A stretch of 64,000 nucleotides of DNA from Anodontia alba (Eukaryota > Mollusca > Bivalvia > Lucinida > Lucinidae): assembly GCA_964016985.1 (NCBI GenBank), contig OZ024828.1, forward strand, positions 77,521,869 to 77,585,868, written 5' to 3'. Under the pieces are notes generated by a model that was not told the origin of the DNA, did no database searches, and saw only the letters and a program-made list of their open reading frames with translations. The position numbers and the translations under genes were made by a program. Of this stretch, positions 30,674 through 42,583 are shown one piece after another. Positions within the stretch are counted from its first letter, which is position 1. Each line of letters opens with the position of its first letter.

Positions 30674-31000
30674 TACAGTGAACCCTCGTTACAATGACAG
30701 CATTTTTTCCCAAAAATGTTGCCATTATAATAAATTTGCTGTTGTTAAGCATCCTTAATGGACAGAATTATATGTAAGAAAGGTCTTGTTTTATTCATAT
30801 TTCCTCATATAGCATATGTTCTGGATTGAGGCGATTCTAACAAATATCCAAAACATATGTTGCTTGAAGATTTTAGCAATGTGTTTGGATAATTTCTCAT
30901 TAATCGTCATCTCTTGAGCGAATGTTTCGCTACTTTCAAATTGTCATTGTAACGAATTTTGTCGTTGTATCGAGTGTCGGTATAAAGAGGGTTGACTGTA
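30674..31000. mobile_element. Tigger-like MITE, family T2, copy 1
   Basis: TACAGTGAACCCTCGTTAC at the left and TAAAGAGGGTTGACTGTA at the right, TA at both ends. The centre has ACATATGTT arms around GAGGCGATTCTAAC, a half of the family A hairpin module. Confidence 0.75.
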
Positions 31001-31148
31001 TATGTCTCTTATTGTAATAAGTTAGTCTCTGTTAATGCTGTATGAGTCTGAATTAAAACTGTATGTTTTATATGTTTACCAGGACGACACTCAATAAACG
31101 GCGGTACACGAACAGAAATTTAACATAAGTAAACCTGTACCTCCATCA

Positions 31149-31214
31149 AACACACACACACACACGCACGCACGCACGCACATACACACACAACACATGG
31201 ACACACACACACAT
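31149..31214 (+). repeat. (CA)n/(CG CA)n microsatellite
   Basis: CA repeats with a GCAC run in the middle. Confidence 0.95.
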
Positions 31215-31499
31215 TTGGCTGCCTATTAGGCAGATTATGGGGGAAGTGAATGTTTATTCGTTATGAATTCTTTAAGTGTTGTTATTTCCTTGTTCTAGTG
31301 TGAAAAGGACATAATGCTGTTACCGTGGTGATACATTGTGACATCAGTATCATTTTAGTGTGGTGATTTTTTTTCATTAATATTCTGTTCTTTTCAATAA
31401 GCTTGAATGTTTAATTATCAAGACTAGAGATCATGTAGGTGTAATAGCCTCATATGTTCGTATAAAGAATGACTTGGAACAATTTTATATGCTGATATG
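31215..31499. other. No gene seen
   Basis: AT-rich spacer. Confidence 0.4.
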
Positions 31500-31870
31500 T
31501 ACAGCCGAACTTCAATTACTCGAATATGGAACCATGGAAATTTGCTGTTGTAGACATGGGTAGTTCGAGCCGTTGAAGGGTAATCATAGCGCCAGGTTTG
31601 GAGGCAAATTATCTAATTTAGGGATGCCTTCGAGTTTCTGTAAAATAAAGTTATGTTGATTGTACTCATTAGAATCGCCTCGATGAGGCGATTCTAATGA
31701 GTACACGCAACACATAGTTATATGATAAAATAAGAACATTTCCCTGAAATACCCCTAAATATTTGTTTTCTTGAGCTATCGGAAGAATTCCCTAGGTATT
31801 CAAAATCTAGTTGGAATCAGCCACGATGAACTAGCCATTGGTGTTCTAGTCATTGAAGTTTTACTGCACA
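31500..31870. mobile_element. Tigger-like MITE, family T3, copy 1
   Basis: TACAGCCGAACTTCAATTAC at the left and GTCATTGAAGTTTTACTGCA at the right. The centre is the perfect hairpin GTACTCATTAGAATCGCCTC / inverse, the family A module with two base changes per arm. Confidence 0.7.
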
Positions 31871-31923
31871 TATTTTAAAATGTGTCATTGTTCACCAGAA
31901 TGAGATTCCTTTAAAATAAATTT

Positions 31924-32143
31924 GAGCCAGGGCACAATATATCCTACAAGATTGCATGTGTACCCAAAGAAGTCTCAGATCATCCTGAGCCTAAGCGCGG
32001 TCTGATCAGAGACTCCGCCGTCCGCATAACGACGCTTTAGAACCTTGGCTACCCATAGAGCGCCATGCGAAGACTGATCAGACTGTGCGGGTGCCTTCGC
32101 TTGGCGCATATGCAGTCTTGTAGGAAATGCTGTGCCCTGGCTC
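31924..32143. mobile_element. Family B element, variant ends
   Basis: Inverted ends GAGCCAGGGCACA / TGTGCCCTGGCTC and ATCCTACAAGATTGCATGTG / CATATGCAGTCTTGTAGGA, with the two B hairpins inside, partly decayed. Confidence 0.75.
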
Positions 32144-32323
32144 ATATATAAATTTATAATTGGCACACCTAATTGGCAGAATCTGATAATGACTTTTATA
32201 CAATATTGGTAAAAGTGAGATTACTCGTATCTGTCACGAATTCCTTTAATGTGCTTTTGCTTATCATGTAAAGTTCAAATGTCCCTGAGTATAGCCAAGC
32301 AAAACCCGACCTTATTGCGTATC

Positions 32324-32602
32324 CATCACGAAAACACGCCTATATAATTTTGACCCCCTTAAACCCCACTTTTATATAGTAAAACTGGGGTTTACAGGGG
32401 TATACATTATTTTTCTTATTTCTGCTCAAAACATAAATTGTGGGTACTCGTTAGAACCGCCTCTTCGAGGCGGTTCTAACGAGTACTCACAATCTATGTT
32501 TTGAACAGAAACATAAAAAATATCAGATTTTTTTTATCTGAAAATTTTCATATTTTGGTGGTCAAATTTTCAGTATATTTGAATAGGCATGTTTTCGTAA
32601 TG
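32324..32602 (+). mobile_element. Family A element, full length
   Basis: CATCACGAAAACACGCCTAT to GGCATGTTTTCGTAATG, 279 bp, perfect hairpin. It is close to the family consensus. Confidence 0.9.
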
Positions 32603-32886
32603 CCAAGAAACATCACCATACCGTATTCGTAATAACAATCACACCGTATTCGGACATACATGCCTCATAAAACAGTGTTGCCTCTATTAGGAAGCCGTAG
32701 AACTTCTGATCGGAGTCTGCACTCTTTGGCAATCCTTCTGCGGTTTTAGACAGATCGACAGGTAGTTAATGGAATTGTTAAATTAAATCAATTTTGGTAA
32801 GGGATTGTTCGAAATTGAGGTTGAAAAAGTATGCCTGTAAAATTGATAAGGGTACATGGACAGATGTTGAAACGAACTGAACACCC

Positions 32887-33104
32887 CGAGGTTATAAAAC
32901 ATTTTTCATAATCAACTCAGCTGAGTATGATAATTATTATCTCTGCTAACAGATATGAAAATGACAACAATAGTTGGCATTTTCATATTTATTAGCAGAG
33001 AAATTTTCATGCTCAGCTATTTTTAGCAATAAAGAATTAGCAATTGTTAGTAATTTGAGATTTATTAGCTGAGTTGAGCATGAAAAAAGGTTCGATGACC
33101 TCGG
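32887..33104. mobile_element. Family S element, copy 2
   Basis: CGAGGTTATAAAACA at the left, TTCGATGACCTCG at the right. The inside carries TATGAAAATGACAACAATAG and GCATTTTCATATTTATTAGC, pairing with each other as at 8685-8905. Confidence 0.65.
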
Positions 33105-33174
33105 GACCTGCTCTAAGTCGTTTCAGGGGATAAAATACATTTCTTGCCATTTTGACTTAGGACGACAACTTTAA

Positions 33175-33290
33175 TAAGCCCTATTTTTTAATGGACTTCA
33201 AGCCCCTTCTAAAAAGGGTCTAATCTTTTTTTCCTTCTGCGAGATATTCTTTCCTTAAACAGTAGACCCCATTGAGAGAAGGGGCATGGG
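33175..33290. repeat. Family L fragment
   Basis: AAGCCCCTTCTAAAAAGGG, TTCTTTCCTTAAACAGTAGAC and GAGAAGGGGC. The hairpin is degraded. Confidence 0.5.
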
Positions 33291-34042
33291 CAATTGTGAC
33301 AGTGAAAGTATATCAAATTCCTTAAATGTATTTGCTGCTATGATCTTCTCATGGGTACTTGTAGTACAAAGGAAACAATGGTGAAAACAAACAAAAGTTC
33401 CAAGTGGGCCTGCATCGCTCACCTAGCTTGGTTAAAAACTGAAGCTAAATAAAATAAAGAAAGCCTTGCCCAACTAAGCATTCCAGTAAAGTGGCAAGTT
33501 GTTCTAAATGTGAAATTGATGTATTTATTTAAAATGTTTTTACATGAATAGATGCCCGGGGAAGCATTTGTCAGTGTTATTATTCATGCAAGGTTTCTAT
33601 ACAAGATCTTCAAATCCAGATTAAATTTTACAGTTTGCCATTTGTGTTTTTAGATGGCCACTGGATAAGATCACAAGTGACCTGTGAATTTAAATGTTTA
33701 TGCTCTAGCGGGAAGCTATTGTCCTTCTACATATTCCAGGAAGGTCAATAGAAGGGCTTCAAAATCTGATTAAATATGCCGTTTGTTTACTTATGTGCAT
33801 GCATCAACCCCAACATGACCAACGTGATCAGTGGTGACATCAGTACTCAGGAAATGTAATGAAACGAATAGGTAGGATTAGTCTAAACCTTGAAACGCTA
33901 ATCACAACTCTGACACTTTGTTATATAAGCCAGCGCACGACAAATTCACAATAAAACCTGTGTGACCATACATTCCAACCCAGTATGGCAAGGGTTCCCG
34001 TTTATCACTCTTTGGATAGCACGGAGACTGTAGAAGGCACAT
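33291..34042. other. No gene; possible mollusc repeat
   Basis: Contains GGGCCTGCATCGCTCACCTA near 33405 and two ATCTTCAAATCCAGATTAAA-like blocks (33607 and 33755) suggesting an old duplication. No long frame. Confidence 0.35.
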
Positions 34043-34112
34043 GCGATCAGCGAAGACTGTGATCAGACTGCGCGGATGCGCAGGCTGATCTGAGTTTTCG
34101 CTGGTCGTACGT
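34043..34112. repeat. B-type hairpin
   Basis: GCGATCAGCGAAGACTGTGA at the left and TGAGTTTTCGCTGGTCGTAC at the right around GATCAGACTGCGC / GCGCAGGCTGATC. Confidence 0.65.
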
Positions 34113-34326
34113 CTAATTGCATATATAGGCTAATATATACTAATTGTTAGAAAAAATTAGGCTGAGTAAAACAGGTTTGAGCCCCCACAGTAGTTTTTTC
34201 CTACTGACCGCCGTTCCAAGGCGGTACCTCTGTTGTTCTTTCTGTCTCATCAACGTAAGCGAAACGTTTAAACTGGTCGCAGATGGTATGAAATATAAAT
34301 GGTTATCTAGAAAAGACCATATAATA

Positions 34327-34567
34327 ATCACGAAGTACACATTAGTAGAACTGGGGTTTACAGTGGTATACATTATTTTTCTTATTTTGCTAAAAAGAAC
34401 ATAGATTGTGGGTACTCGTTAGAAACGCTTCGGCGAGGTGGTTCTAACGAGTAACCATAATCTATGTTTTGAGCAGAAATATGAAACTATCAGAATTTTT
34501 ATCTGAAAACTTTCAGTTTTTGGTAGGGAAATTTTCAATATATTTGATTAGACGTGTTTTCTTAATG
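34327..34567 (+). mobile_element. Family A element, left arm shortened
   Basis: AATCACGAAGTACACATTAG joins GGGTTTACAGTGGTATAC. Right end GACGTGTTTTCTTAATG. The central arms are diverged (AAACGCTTCGGCGAGGTGG). Confidence 0.8.
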
Positions 34568-34619
34568 AGTTTTCGCGAAGCACCTAAAGATGAAAGCATG
34601 AGGAACAATGACAAAACTC

Positions 34620-34915
34620 AACGACACAGTTGCGTTAACTGACATACATACGCTCGTACAAAGAAGAACTGTGACGTAGGAACCGCCTTAAAACGGTCAG
34701 CACAAACAACTAGCGGGGTTGTGGGAGAAGGTGGGGATGCTGAAATTAGTTGTACTCGATCGAAATAAAAGTTAAGAAGATGTCCAGGAGGGGTCACAGT
34801 CATAGAATATAGCCCACCAATGACACTAAGCCATTAATGCGGATGCAGCTAAAATTTACAACAATGTGTTCCATCCGGGTGGGGTCCTCTAAAATCGCAA
34901 TAAAACATAAATACA
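34620..34915 (+). repeat. K repeat
   Basis: GGAACCGCCTTAAAACGGTC ... GATGCAGCTAAAATTTACAA ... GGGTGGGGTCCTCTAAAATC in the order of 63755-63990. Confidence 0.6.
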
Positions 34916-35227
34916 ATACAACGACAGCATTTGTTCCCAAAAATATAGCCATTAAAATGAATTTACTGTTGTGAATAATCCTTAATGGACAGAATGATAT
35001 GTAAGAAAGACCTTGTTTTATTCTTATTTACTTAGAGAATATATGTTTTGGACATTTGTCTGAGGCGATTCTAACGAATGTCCAAAACACACGTTGCCTG
35101 AAGTTTTAATGCAATATTCTCGCATAATATCACATTAACTGCCACCTCTTGAGCGAAGGTTTTGTGACATTCAGATTGTCATTATAACGAAATAGTCGTT
35201 GTGTCGGTATGAAGAGGGTTGACTGTA
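34916..35227. mobile_element. Tigger-like MITE, family T2, copy 2
   Basis: The left end is eroded (TACAACGACAGC), the right end GAAGAGGGTTGACTGTA is intact. The centre GTTTTGGACATT / AATGTCCAAAAC encloses GAGGCGATTCTAACG. Confidence 0.7.
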
Positions 35228-35622
35228 ATAACAACACTGTAATGAAACACAGTAGAAAGCTGAGTGGAAATCTGAAGACAGGGAAAATAAAAGAAAGCCA
35301 CAAAATGAGCCATCATGGATCCGACCACATAATGCAACCAAAGGCATAAACTACATTGCACTGGCTAGAGCTAAAATCATGCTGTCTGAAACTATTTAAA
35401 GGAAACGTGTCCTGCACAGACACTCTATAGAGAATTCGACTCTTCTGACAGTCGAACTGGCAACTGTTTTTGATCTTGATAACGGTCAACAGTAGGGAGC
35501 CTTTGGAAAGATAGAACCAATCACATATAGAAATTAGTAGATACGGTTTGACTGAGTATGTCCATGAAGAACAATGTAAAATTTAAAAAAAAAATGTATC
35601 ATCCCTCAAGCCCCTAGCAGCT
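35228..35622. other. No gene seen
   Basis: No long frame or shared repeat recognised. Confidence 0.4.
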
Positions 35623-35820
35623 TTAACTCTTAAAGCACCAAGCAAACTTTGAAGCAGACCACATTCGAACTATTTACTTTCATAAAAAGATATGTCTTCA
35701 TGTTAATCTTCTGGTAGACGATTCAAGTGAAATGTCAAGACGTATTTTCTACTTTGTAAAATAAAAAATAATGTTTCAAAATGTCGTCATCTGCAGTTGT
35801 GATTAACGTTATAAGGGTAA
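35623..35820. mobile_element. P3 element, diverged
   Basis: TTAACTCTTAAAGCACCAAG to TTATAAGGGTAA (last TTAA damaged). Shares GTAGACGATTCAAGTGAAAT and ATGTCGTCATCTGC with 51403 and 57036. Confidence 0.6.
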
Positions 35821-35978
35821 GCGGACTCTTTTTAAATAGAATGTGTGAGTGCAATAATCCAAAACGACCAAACATGACTTCGTTCTGCACCGTTTAATCT
35901 GGATTTCCAGTTTATTCTACTAGCATTACCGTTTTACCATAAACAATCGAATCTAATAACCTCTTACTCTATTTGTCC

Positions 35979-36185
35979 TTAACTTTTTCGCTGCCAAATT
36001 TCAGACGGTATTTGTCGTCTGCTTTTTTTTAAACAAACTATTGCTTGGAAAGAAGTTTATATGTAAAGTTGAAAGTTGAAAGACTGAACGTCAAAGCGTA
36101 GATCCAGATGAGACGGCTCGTCTCATCTGAATCTATGCTGTTTGCAAAAGCCTATTATTATCGCCTATGGCAGTGAAAGAGTTAA
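35979..36185. mobile_element. P4 (piggyBac-like) element
   Basis: TTAACTTTTTCGCTGCCAAA to GGCAGTGAAAGAGTTAA with TTAA ends. The inside has GACGGTATTTGTCGTCTGC and the hairpin GTAGATCCAGATGAGACGG / inverse. It pairs with 49251-49463 along its length. Confidence 0.75.
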
Positions 36186-36505
36186 AAACCGAACGAGTAC
36201 ATTTGTAACTATCTGTCGATGTGTTTATATTCTGCTTCATGAGTGAAAAACAGTGTAGATCCTGATCGGTCGCTTATCTGGTTCTTTACTCTTCGTTCTG
36301 GCACGTCTGTCCGATTATTCTGGGTGAATATGTTAACAGGACCTCGGAGAATTTCGCATACGCAAGCAGTTTACAACCGTGTCAGACTAAATATATTAAC
36401 TCGTCAGCATATTTTAATGACTTTGAGAATTTTCTAGCATTAAACTACGTTAAGGCGTTAATACGGACAAAAGTACTTAAGATGCCTAGATACATTTGGT
36501 CAATT

Positions 36506-36665
36506 TTTCACAAGGGAGACAACTTTTGTGATTTCCTGTTGGCTTTCCTGCACATCAAACCCCTCCTGAAAAGGAGTCAACTCGAAAAGGAAAGAATTTG
36601 CTCCCACGGGGAGCAAATTCTTTCCTTTTAGAGCAGACCCCTTTTCAGATAGAGACAAAAACAAT
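36506..36665. repeat. Family L element, best copy
   Basis: CAAGGGAGACAACTTTTGTG, TCCTGTTGGCTTTCCTGCAC and AAACCCCTCCTGAAAAGGAG, then the hairpin GGAAAGAATTTGCTCCC / inverse, closing with GAGCAGACCCCTTTTCAG. Confidence 0.7.
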
Positions 36666-36808
36666 TTAGACAGAGTAACTTCCCCTAAAACTGTATCAGT
36701 TGCCCTTAAAAGTAATTATTTTATATGCTGTACGATAGTGTTAGGTTTAGTGATAGCAGAAATTATTTACAGGTGCCATCCTATGCTCTGGGCGAATATT
36801 GTTTGTAG

Positions 36809-36970
36809 TGGAGATTAAAAGTAAATATCAATGAATCAAAATTCTTAATATCTGGTACAGGAATAACCGAATATGATATATATTTTATATTACAAAATGA
36901 GAAGATAGAAATTGTAGATGAGTATAAATATTTGGGAATAGTTCTTCGTAAAATCGATCCGATGTACAAA
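36809..36970 (+). pseudogene. LINE reverse transcriptase fragment
   Basis: In frame from 36809: WRLKVNINESKFLISGTG, then NEKIEIVDEYKYLGIVL. This matches the segment after the catalytic box of many non-LTR reverse transcriptases (LKVNxxKTK ... YKYLGI). There is no active site, and both sides run into A-rich sequence, so it is a short dead fragment. The LINE clade is not resolved. Confidence 0.7.
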
Positions 36971-37182
36971 CCAAAAAAAAACAAAAAAAAAAACAAAAAA
37001 AAAAAACGTAGTTTGGTCTTTTACAGAAAATAAGAAAGTTGTCCTTACTACGAGTATTAAATGTATAAAAACGTTAAGAAGTCTGTGTGGGATTCTGCGT
37101 TTAGTCGGGTTCTCAATTCCTGTACATTGCAAAACAAAAAAAAAAAACAAAAAAAAACAAAAAAAAAAACAAAAAAAAAAAC
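36968..37182 (+). repeat. (A)nC-rich tracts
   Basis: Two CAAAAAAAA-type tracts at 36968-37007 and 37130-37182. The 145-codon minus frame here is an artefact of these tracts. Confidence 0.9.
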
Positions 37183-39613
37183 CTAGCATCGGAAAGCTAT
37201 ACGGCTGAATTTTCGTGTATATAAAGCTTGGTTCATATAAAACCGCTGTATAGCAATGCGAAACTAACTGCATTTTGGAGAAACGCAAGCATTTTGCATG
37301 ATACTGGTTTAGAGTTTTGTCAAGCAACTGTAAGTTTTATTAAGTGTATAGCACACATGTGACATGTATATACTAACCGGTAAAATACATCCAATATACA
37401 CCCAATTCGCGATGAATTAACCTGTACAGTTGATGACTGAATATACATTGGCACTGACTGTTTAAAATTCTTGTCGCGTTTCGTAAAACGGCGTGTATTT
37501 TATGAAATTTTGATAAACATTTTATTTTGAGAAAATTACACCAGATATTATGTTTGGTCTTCATACATTCTTACAAAGTATAGTTCGTCAACAAAGGTTT
37601 TGAAATTATGGACATAAAGAAATGCGCTGCGAGTAACCTCAGCATGCATGTTTCAGACTTACGTAAGTACAATATTTTATTCTCTTTTCCCCTTAGTTTA
37701 TTTCCGTTTTTTTTTTTTTTTTTTTTTTTTTTTTCATTTCTTCTACATTTAATGTACCAAATCTTCAAACTATGGTTCATATATATTCTTATCTGCCCAA
37801 GTTTTTGGTAGTCAGTTAGTATATTATTCATCTGTTGTTATTCAAATTGATTCATATCAGTCTGCCTGAACCATTACTTAATATTAACTTATATCAGTAG
37901 TAATCCGCCACAAACATTACAACTGTATATTTACTGGGAGAGGGACTCTATAAGCATTTGCTTTCGTTCTAATCCTTTATATGTTTTCAGCTTTCGTCTG
38001 TTTGTGTTATATTGTAAACTATTTGAATAAAATATGTTTATACTAAGTACAATAGAGGGTTCAATAGGAATATGAAAAACCATAAGCACGAATGCCCGAA
38101 AAATGTCTGGTAAAATTTAAAATGTGTCATTCAAAATGGTATCATAAGATTTGCAATCAAACGTTTTCTTACAGGTTTATTGTAGCGGTCATACTGGATG
38201 AAAAATCGAATATTTTTTGGTGTTAATCCATTTCTGTATATCTTCTAATATAGGCTACAGGACTCGATAGAAGGTTTATTTGAAACTCGGTTTGCAAGCG
38301 AAATTTAAAAATTCATGTCAGGCAGGAAAATGGGGTACTCTCCCTTAAATGTGGAAAAACAACCGGGGTGTCATTAATGACATCATGTTCCCATAGTCGC
38401 ATGAGAAAATAAACATTCTGCTTTCTGTTTTGAGCATTTTTTTTTCTTTCTTTTTTATGATTTAACCTGAATACACAAGTTTTGTATATTTAGAAATTGT
38501 TAAGTAGCAAGTGGGCCTCCATAGAAAAGTGCGAGTTATTGCGAAATGCAATGTATGCATATCTGCTATACAGTTGTTTTATATACAGACATGTCCAGGC
38601 TTTCTTCCTATATCGAAATAAATCGTATATCCTTCTGATGCTAGGGTTAGCATAAATTGAGTACTAGAGTCCGTACTATATAGCATGATTAAGTACGATC
38701 GTATTTAGTAAACAGCACTTTAGGAAACCGAAACCGTAGAGGTGACTCTTATAGGCAGGTAGCTATTGTCGAGAGAGTTTGTGCAGGTTGCACAGTTCAT
38801 ATACAATAATGTCACGCTGTCAAACTTTTACGCCTTTAGCTGTCAAGAGCAGACATCACAATTTAACAGACATCACAATTTAAGTACAAATATATTTTAT
38901 GACAAGATCGTGGTTTTATAAATACCCGATAGTTAATGTATGCCGGTAATATAGATACCTGGAGTGACGACCGTTCGCCTACCTGAAATGCTTTTTTACT
39001 GCTTCTGGAGAACTCTAAATACGAGCTTCTGCCTCCCTTCTTAGTTTTATTCGAGCATACACATTATTAATTGGAAAATACACATTTCCAATAACCAGCA
39101 GGGCAAATACAAATGTAGGGACTTGGACAAGTCACATCTTATATTCCAGATAAAAATGCAAGTCCACAAATCATTTCTCAAGAACATTTTGCTGAAAGTT
39201 GTTTAATTGAAAATAGAAAGTAATAATTTCGGGTCCCCAAATTTATTCTATTTTGCATCAGGACATAAAATAAGTTCGGAAGAGCTACATCACGTAAAAT
39301 GAAACGGAATTCGATATTTCCTCTGACTTTAGTACAACCTTATTTTTATGATATATTTCCAAAGGTGTCAAGGTCGACAAAATAATAGTTGCTTGATAGA
39401 TTCTATCTATCAAATGTACGTGGACTAGCATGCTGCAATTTGACACTTTAAGTGACGTACCTGGCCTTTAATGTCTCACCAAAACAACAGTAGCTTGTTA
39501 AATTCTGCTCACCTGGTGAAATTTGACACTGTAAGTGATGTACCAAGAAGCTGAAAATCTAAAAAAAATCTAATTAAGTGGACGTTTCCATGTTTGAATC
39601 TGGTCAGAAGTAT
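37183..39613. other. Largely repeat-free 2.4 kb, no certain gene
   Basis: No foldback element was recognised. An ATG frame at 37608 reads MDIKKCAASNLSMHVSDL and runs into a consensus donor (GTAAGT at 37663), a weak candidate first exon. Poly-T at 37707-37734. A small tandem AGACATCACAATTTAA lies at 38852-38883. TTTGACACTTTAAGTGACGT recurs at 39437, 39520 and (diverged) 39795. Confidence 0.35.
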
Positions 39614-39758
39614 TGTTACAAAAAGGGGTGTCAATAAAAAATCGAAAAAGAATGGCAAACAGTGTAGATTCTGATGAGACGGCTCAATATGAGCCGTCTC
39701 ATCAGGATCTAAAATGTTTGCAAGCAACTGTTTTGGGTTCCAAGGCTGAAAGGGTTAA
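39614..39758. mobile_element. P2 element, partial
   Basis: Perfect hairpin GATGAGACGGCTC / inverse with GGCAAACAGTGTAGATTC, right end GGCTGAAAGGGTTAA. The left terminus is diverged. Confidence 0.6.
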
Positions 39759-40290
39759 CTGGAATCTTTTCACTGCATCAAGGGATATTGGTGAGAATTT
39801 GACACTTTCAGTGTGGTGCTCACCTAAAAAAAAATGTGATAAATTACAATTGCAGAATTCAGCATATACATGCCTTTTAACTATCAGCCGGAAGCTAAAA
39901 GATTATTAATCTTTAGCCTGCTGCTCGTGCCTATACAGGCTTCCACGGTTAAGACCTATTTGAGAGCATCTCAGGACATCAAGAACCAAGGCTCATTCTT
40001 AAGTTCTAAGTTATCCGACAGGGAAGAACATGGATTTTATCACAAACCGTTTTTTTCCTGTATTCAAAGCAAGTCATTTAAAATATTCTCCAAAAATCAC
40101 AGTCAAATCTCCACTTTCTGTTTTTCCAATGTTTTTATTTATGCCTATGCCTGTGTCTGTGTTCCTCAGCTCAAGATGAGTGTCATTTTGAACTTTTATG
40201 ACTGTGTCCCAATGGGTTAGTGTTTATCGTTATACACGGACGAAAGTACAATAAATAGCCAAGGGAAGGTAAATAAACCAGACAAACATG
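39759..40290. other. No gene seen
   Basis: A 116-codon frame (39870-40220) has no recognisable domain and lacks coding-like features. Confidence 0.35.
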
Positions 40291-40317
40291 TTTTTTTGTT
40301 GTTTGTTTTTTTTTTTT

Positions 40318-40361
<44 letters not shown>
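40291..40361 (+). repeat. Poly-T tract
   Basis: A T-rich tract with a nearly uninterrupted T run of about 57 bases at 40305-40361 (one C). Confidence 0.95.
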
Positions 40362-40362
<1 letters not shown>

Positions 40363-40560
40363 TAAGTGCATCATCCTCAAGTCAAGATGAAAACACCTCT
40401 GTCGTTTATGCCTACATCTCGTACGCTTCACGGAATCACGGAAAATAAGCAGGGGAAGATAATTCATGAACTAGATAGGCATGGGCTGTCTTTCTTGAAT
40501 GTGCCTCATGATCAGATCAATGAGGAGACATCTGTGAAGTTCCCTGACTATCAATATAAG

Positions 40561-40993
40561 GATCAAACATGGTTTTTCATGCATTAACATTCGCCAGGTC
40601 CTGTGGGAGGTGTTGAAAACCGAGGCCGAGGGCCGCGGTTTTCAACCTCTCCCAAGGAACCTCCTGGCGAATGTTAATGTACTGAAAAACCATGTTCGAT
40701 CGCTATTATTGCATAAAAACTGAAAAAAATTGCTACATTTCGCGTTATTTCTTGCACTACTTTGTTTCGCCTTTTCACCGGTCTCGCGAACGCAATTTCA
40801 ACGGACTATGCTCGTTCTAGGGCCAGGCAGTACACATCTCGTAACGGCAGAAAATCTGTGGCCCCAGTACGATCATATTGAAAGTTGCGTAGCCGTGCAT
40901 TAACAGCGAGTGAATTGCCTTGTTAATACACGGCTTTTCGCCGGTTAATGCACGGCTGTTAATCACGTACGACACTGTTTTTTATGCAATAAT
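40561..40993 (+). mobile_element. Foldback element, family F, most complete copy
   Basis: Hairpin 40568-40700 (GAACATGG-like ends, GGTGTTGAAAACCGAGGCC / inverse), then a body from ATTATTGCATAAAAACTG to CACTGTTTTTTATGCAATAAT. It has the same module order as 104-530 in inverse orientation. No protein coding. Confidence 0.75.
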
Positions 40994-41029
40994 CCTAAAT
41001 CTAAATCCCAACCCCAAAATGTTACATAT

Positions 41030-41325
41030 CCCGGCACCTGGCATTCTCGTTTAATTTATATTGGATCATTATCGGCGACAGGAATCCTGTCGAGCCGATC
41101 AAGGTCCGATGTAAATTTAAGGAGAATGCCAGCTAATAGTTATCGCTGAACACCGACGGAAAGACGCAACCATGCAAATTTGTTATTATAAATGTTCTAC
41201 GCTTCGCGCCGATCAAGGTCCGATGTAAATTTAAAGAGAATGCCAGCTGGATAGTTATCGCTGAACACTGATGGAAAGACGGAATCATGCAAATTTGTTG
41301 TTATAAATGTTCTACGCTTCGCTAC
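41030..41325. repeat. Foldback plus direct duplication
   Basis: GGCATTCTCGTTTAATTTA pairs with TAAATTTAAGGAGAATGCC around the inner hairpin CGACAGGAATCCTGTCG. The right arm onward (CCGATCAAGGTCCGATGT to TTCTACGCTTCGC) is duplicated in direct orientation at 41094-41208 and 41209-41324. Confidence 0.75.
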
Positions 41326-41499
41326 AGTTTAGCATACCTTTGACGTTATCAATTAAGAGATTGTTTAATAAGAACAGTATTTTATATGCATACTACTAGT
41401 ATCTGTTGGGAATTTTCATATTTGTCAAATAAGAAAATAAAAAATCCAAGAAATTTCAAATACACTAATCTGAGGTGAGCTAATAGTATAGGCAGGCTC

Positions 41500-41930
41500 C
41501 GTCCTCCGTCCGGCTGTCGTAGTCTGTCCGTCCACACTGTTCAAACGTTTTCTCCTCAGAAACCACTTGGCCAATCAAAGCCAAATTTCATATGGAGCTG
41601 CAAAGGGCTGGAGTAAGGTTTGTTCGCCACCTCTGTATCACTTGAACAAGATGGCCGCCATGCGCCGATAAGGTAAAAAACTTCAAAAAACTTCTTCTCC
41701 GGAACCAAAGGGTCAATAGCGCTGGGACTTTGTATGCAGCATTGCGAGCATGTCCAATAAAGTTTGAAAAAAAATGGTAACCTTGAGTTGACCTTGACCT
41801 GTTACAGAAAGAGCTTTTTTGTATAGACTCACATAAGCAAAACTTAAAAAAATCTTCTTTGAAACTGACACCTCTTGGAAAGGCAGCGTCATAGCTTGCT
41901 AGATTTAGCTTTATGAATAGTCTACGCATA
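41500..41930. repeat. Probable interspersed repeat (CTCAGAAACCACTTGGCC type)
   Basis: TTTCTCCTCAGAAACCACTT and TTCTTCTCCGGAACCAAAGG are internally similar blocks about 145 bp apart, with a third at about 41845 (TTCTTTGAAACTGACACC). Such blocks are frequent in mollusc genomes. The 113-codon minus frame is its translation. Confidence 0.45.
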
Positions 41931-42583
41931 CGTCAGCTGTTTTTGACTTTCGGTCGCAAGCCATTTAGACTGGAAATCTTGTTCCTGGTTTAGATGGTAT
42001 ATATCTTCAAATTTAGTTTCATGCTGAACTTAGTAGTAAAATACAAAGCAGTGATCTACTTCCATTATGTAGCGTTTTGTTTTCCAAATTTATTCACACT
42101 ATAACTTGTGGAATATTTATGGTAAATACAACAAATGTTGACACGGTCTCTAGTGCGCCTGCACTGTCTGGCATTACGATAGCACTGTTCAGACACTTCA
42201 CTGGATAGCCAAATGAACTGCATCAACTATTAGAAGTGTGGTAAAGAAGTATGATATCTGATTAATTAATAGACGTTAAAGGAATGATCTTTGAGAGAAC
42301 TTAACAGCAGAGCAAAATAAATTGAAAATAGCTTAAGTGTCTCGTTTCGGCCAAATATGCCTCATCAATTAAGTAACAATTAAGATATGTTGTACGTAGT
42401 ACTAACACAAATGCTCAAATCATATTGCTATCTAAAAATGGTTCCTGGTTTATGTTTTTGAAGATCCGGACTTTTTCTGACATGTAGAAAACTCTGGAAA
42501 TTGACTGCGAAACCGAAGTTGTTTTATTATTCATTTCACAATTCATTCTTTAGCAAAATGCTGCTGCTTGCAGAAACTTGACT
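41931..42583. other. No gene seen
   Basis: AT-rich, no long frame, no shared repeat. Confidence 0.4.

Noticed and set aside
36890..37327. 145-codon phenylalanine-rich frame on the minus strand
   Set aside because: It is generated by poly-A/C tracts read in reverse.
40183..40467. Lysine-rich frame
   Set aside because: It is a translation of the poly-T tract in reverse.
41588..41929. 113-codon minus frame
   Set aside because: It lies over an interspersed mollusc-type repeat with three similar blocks.
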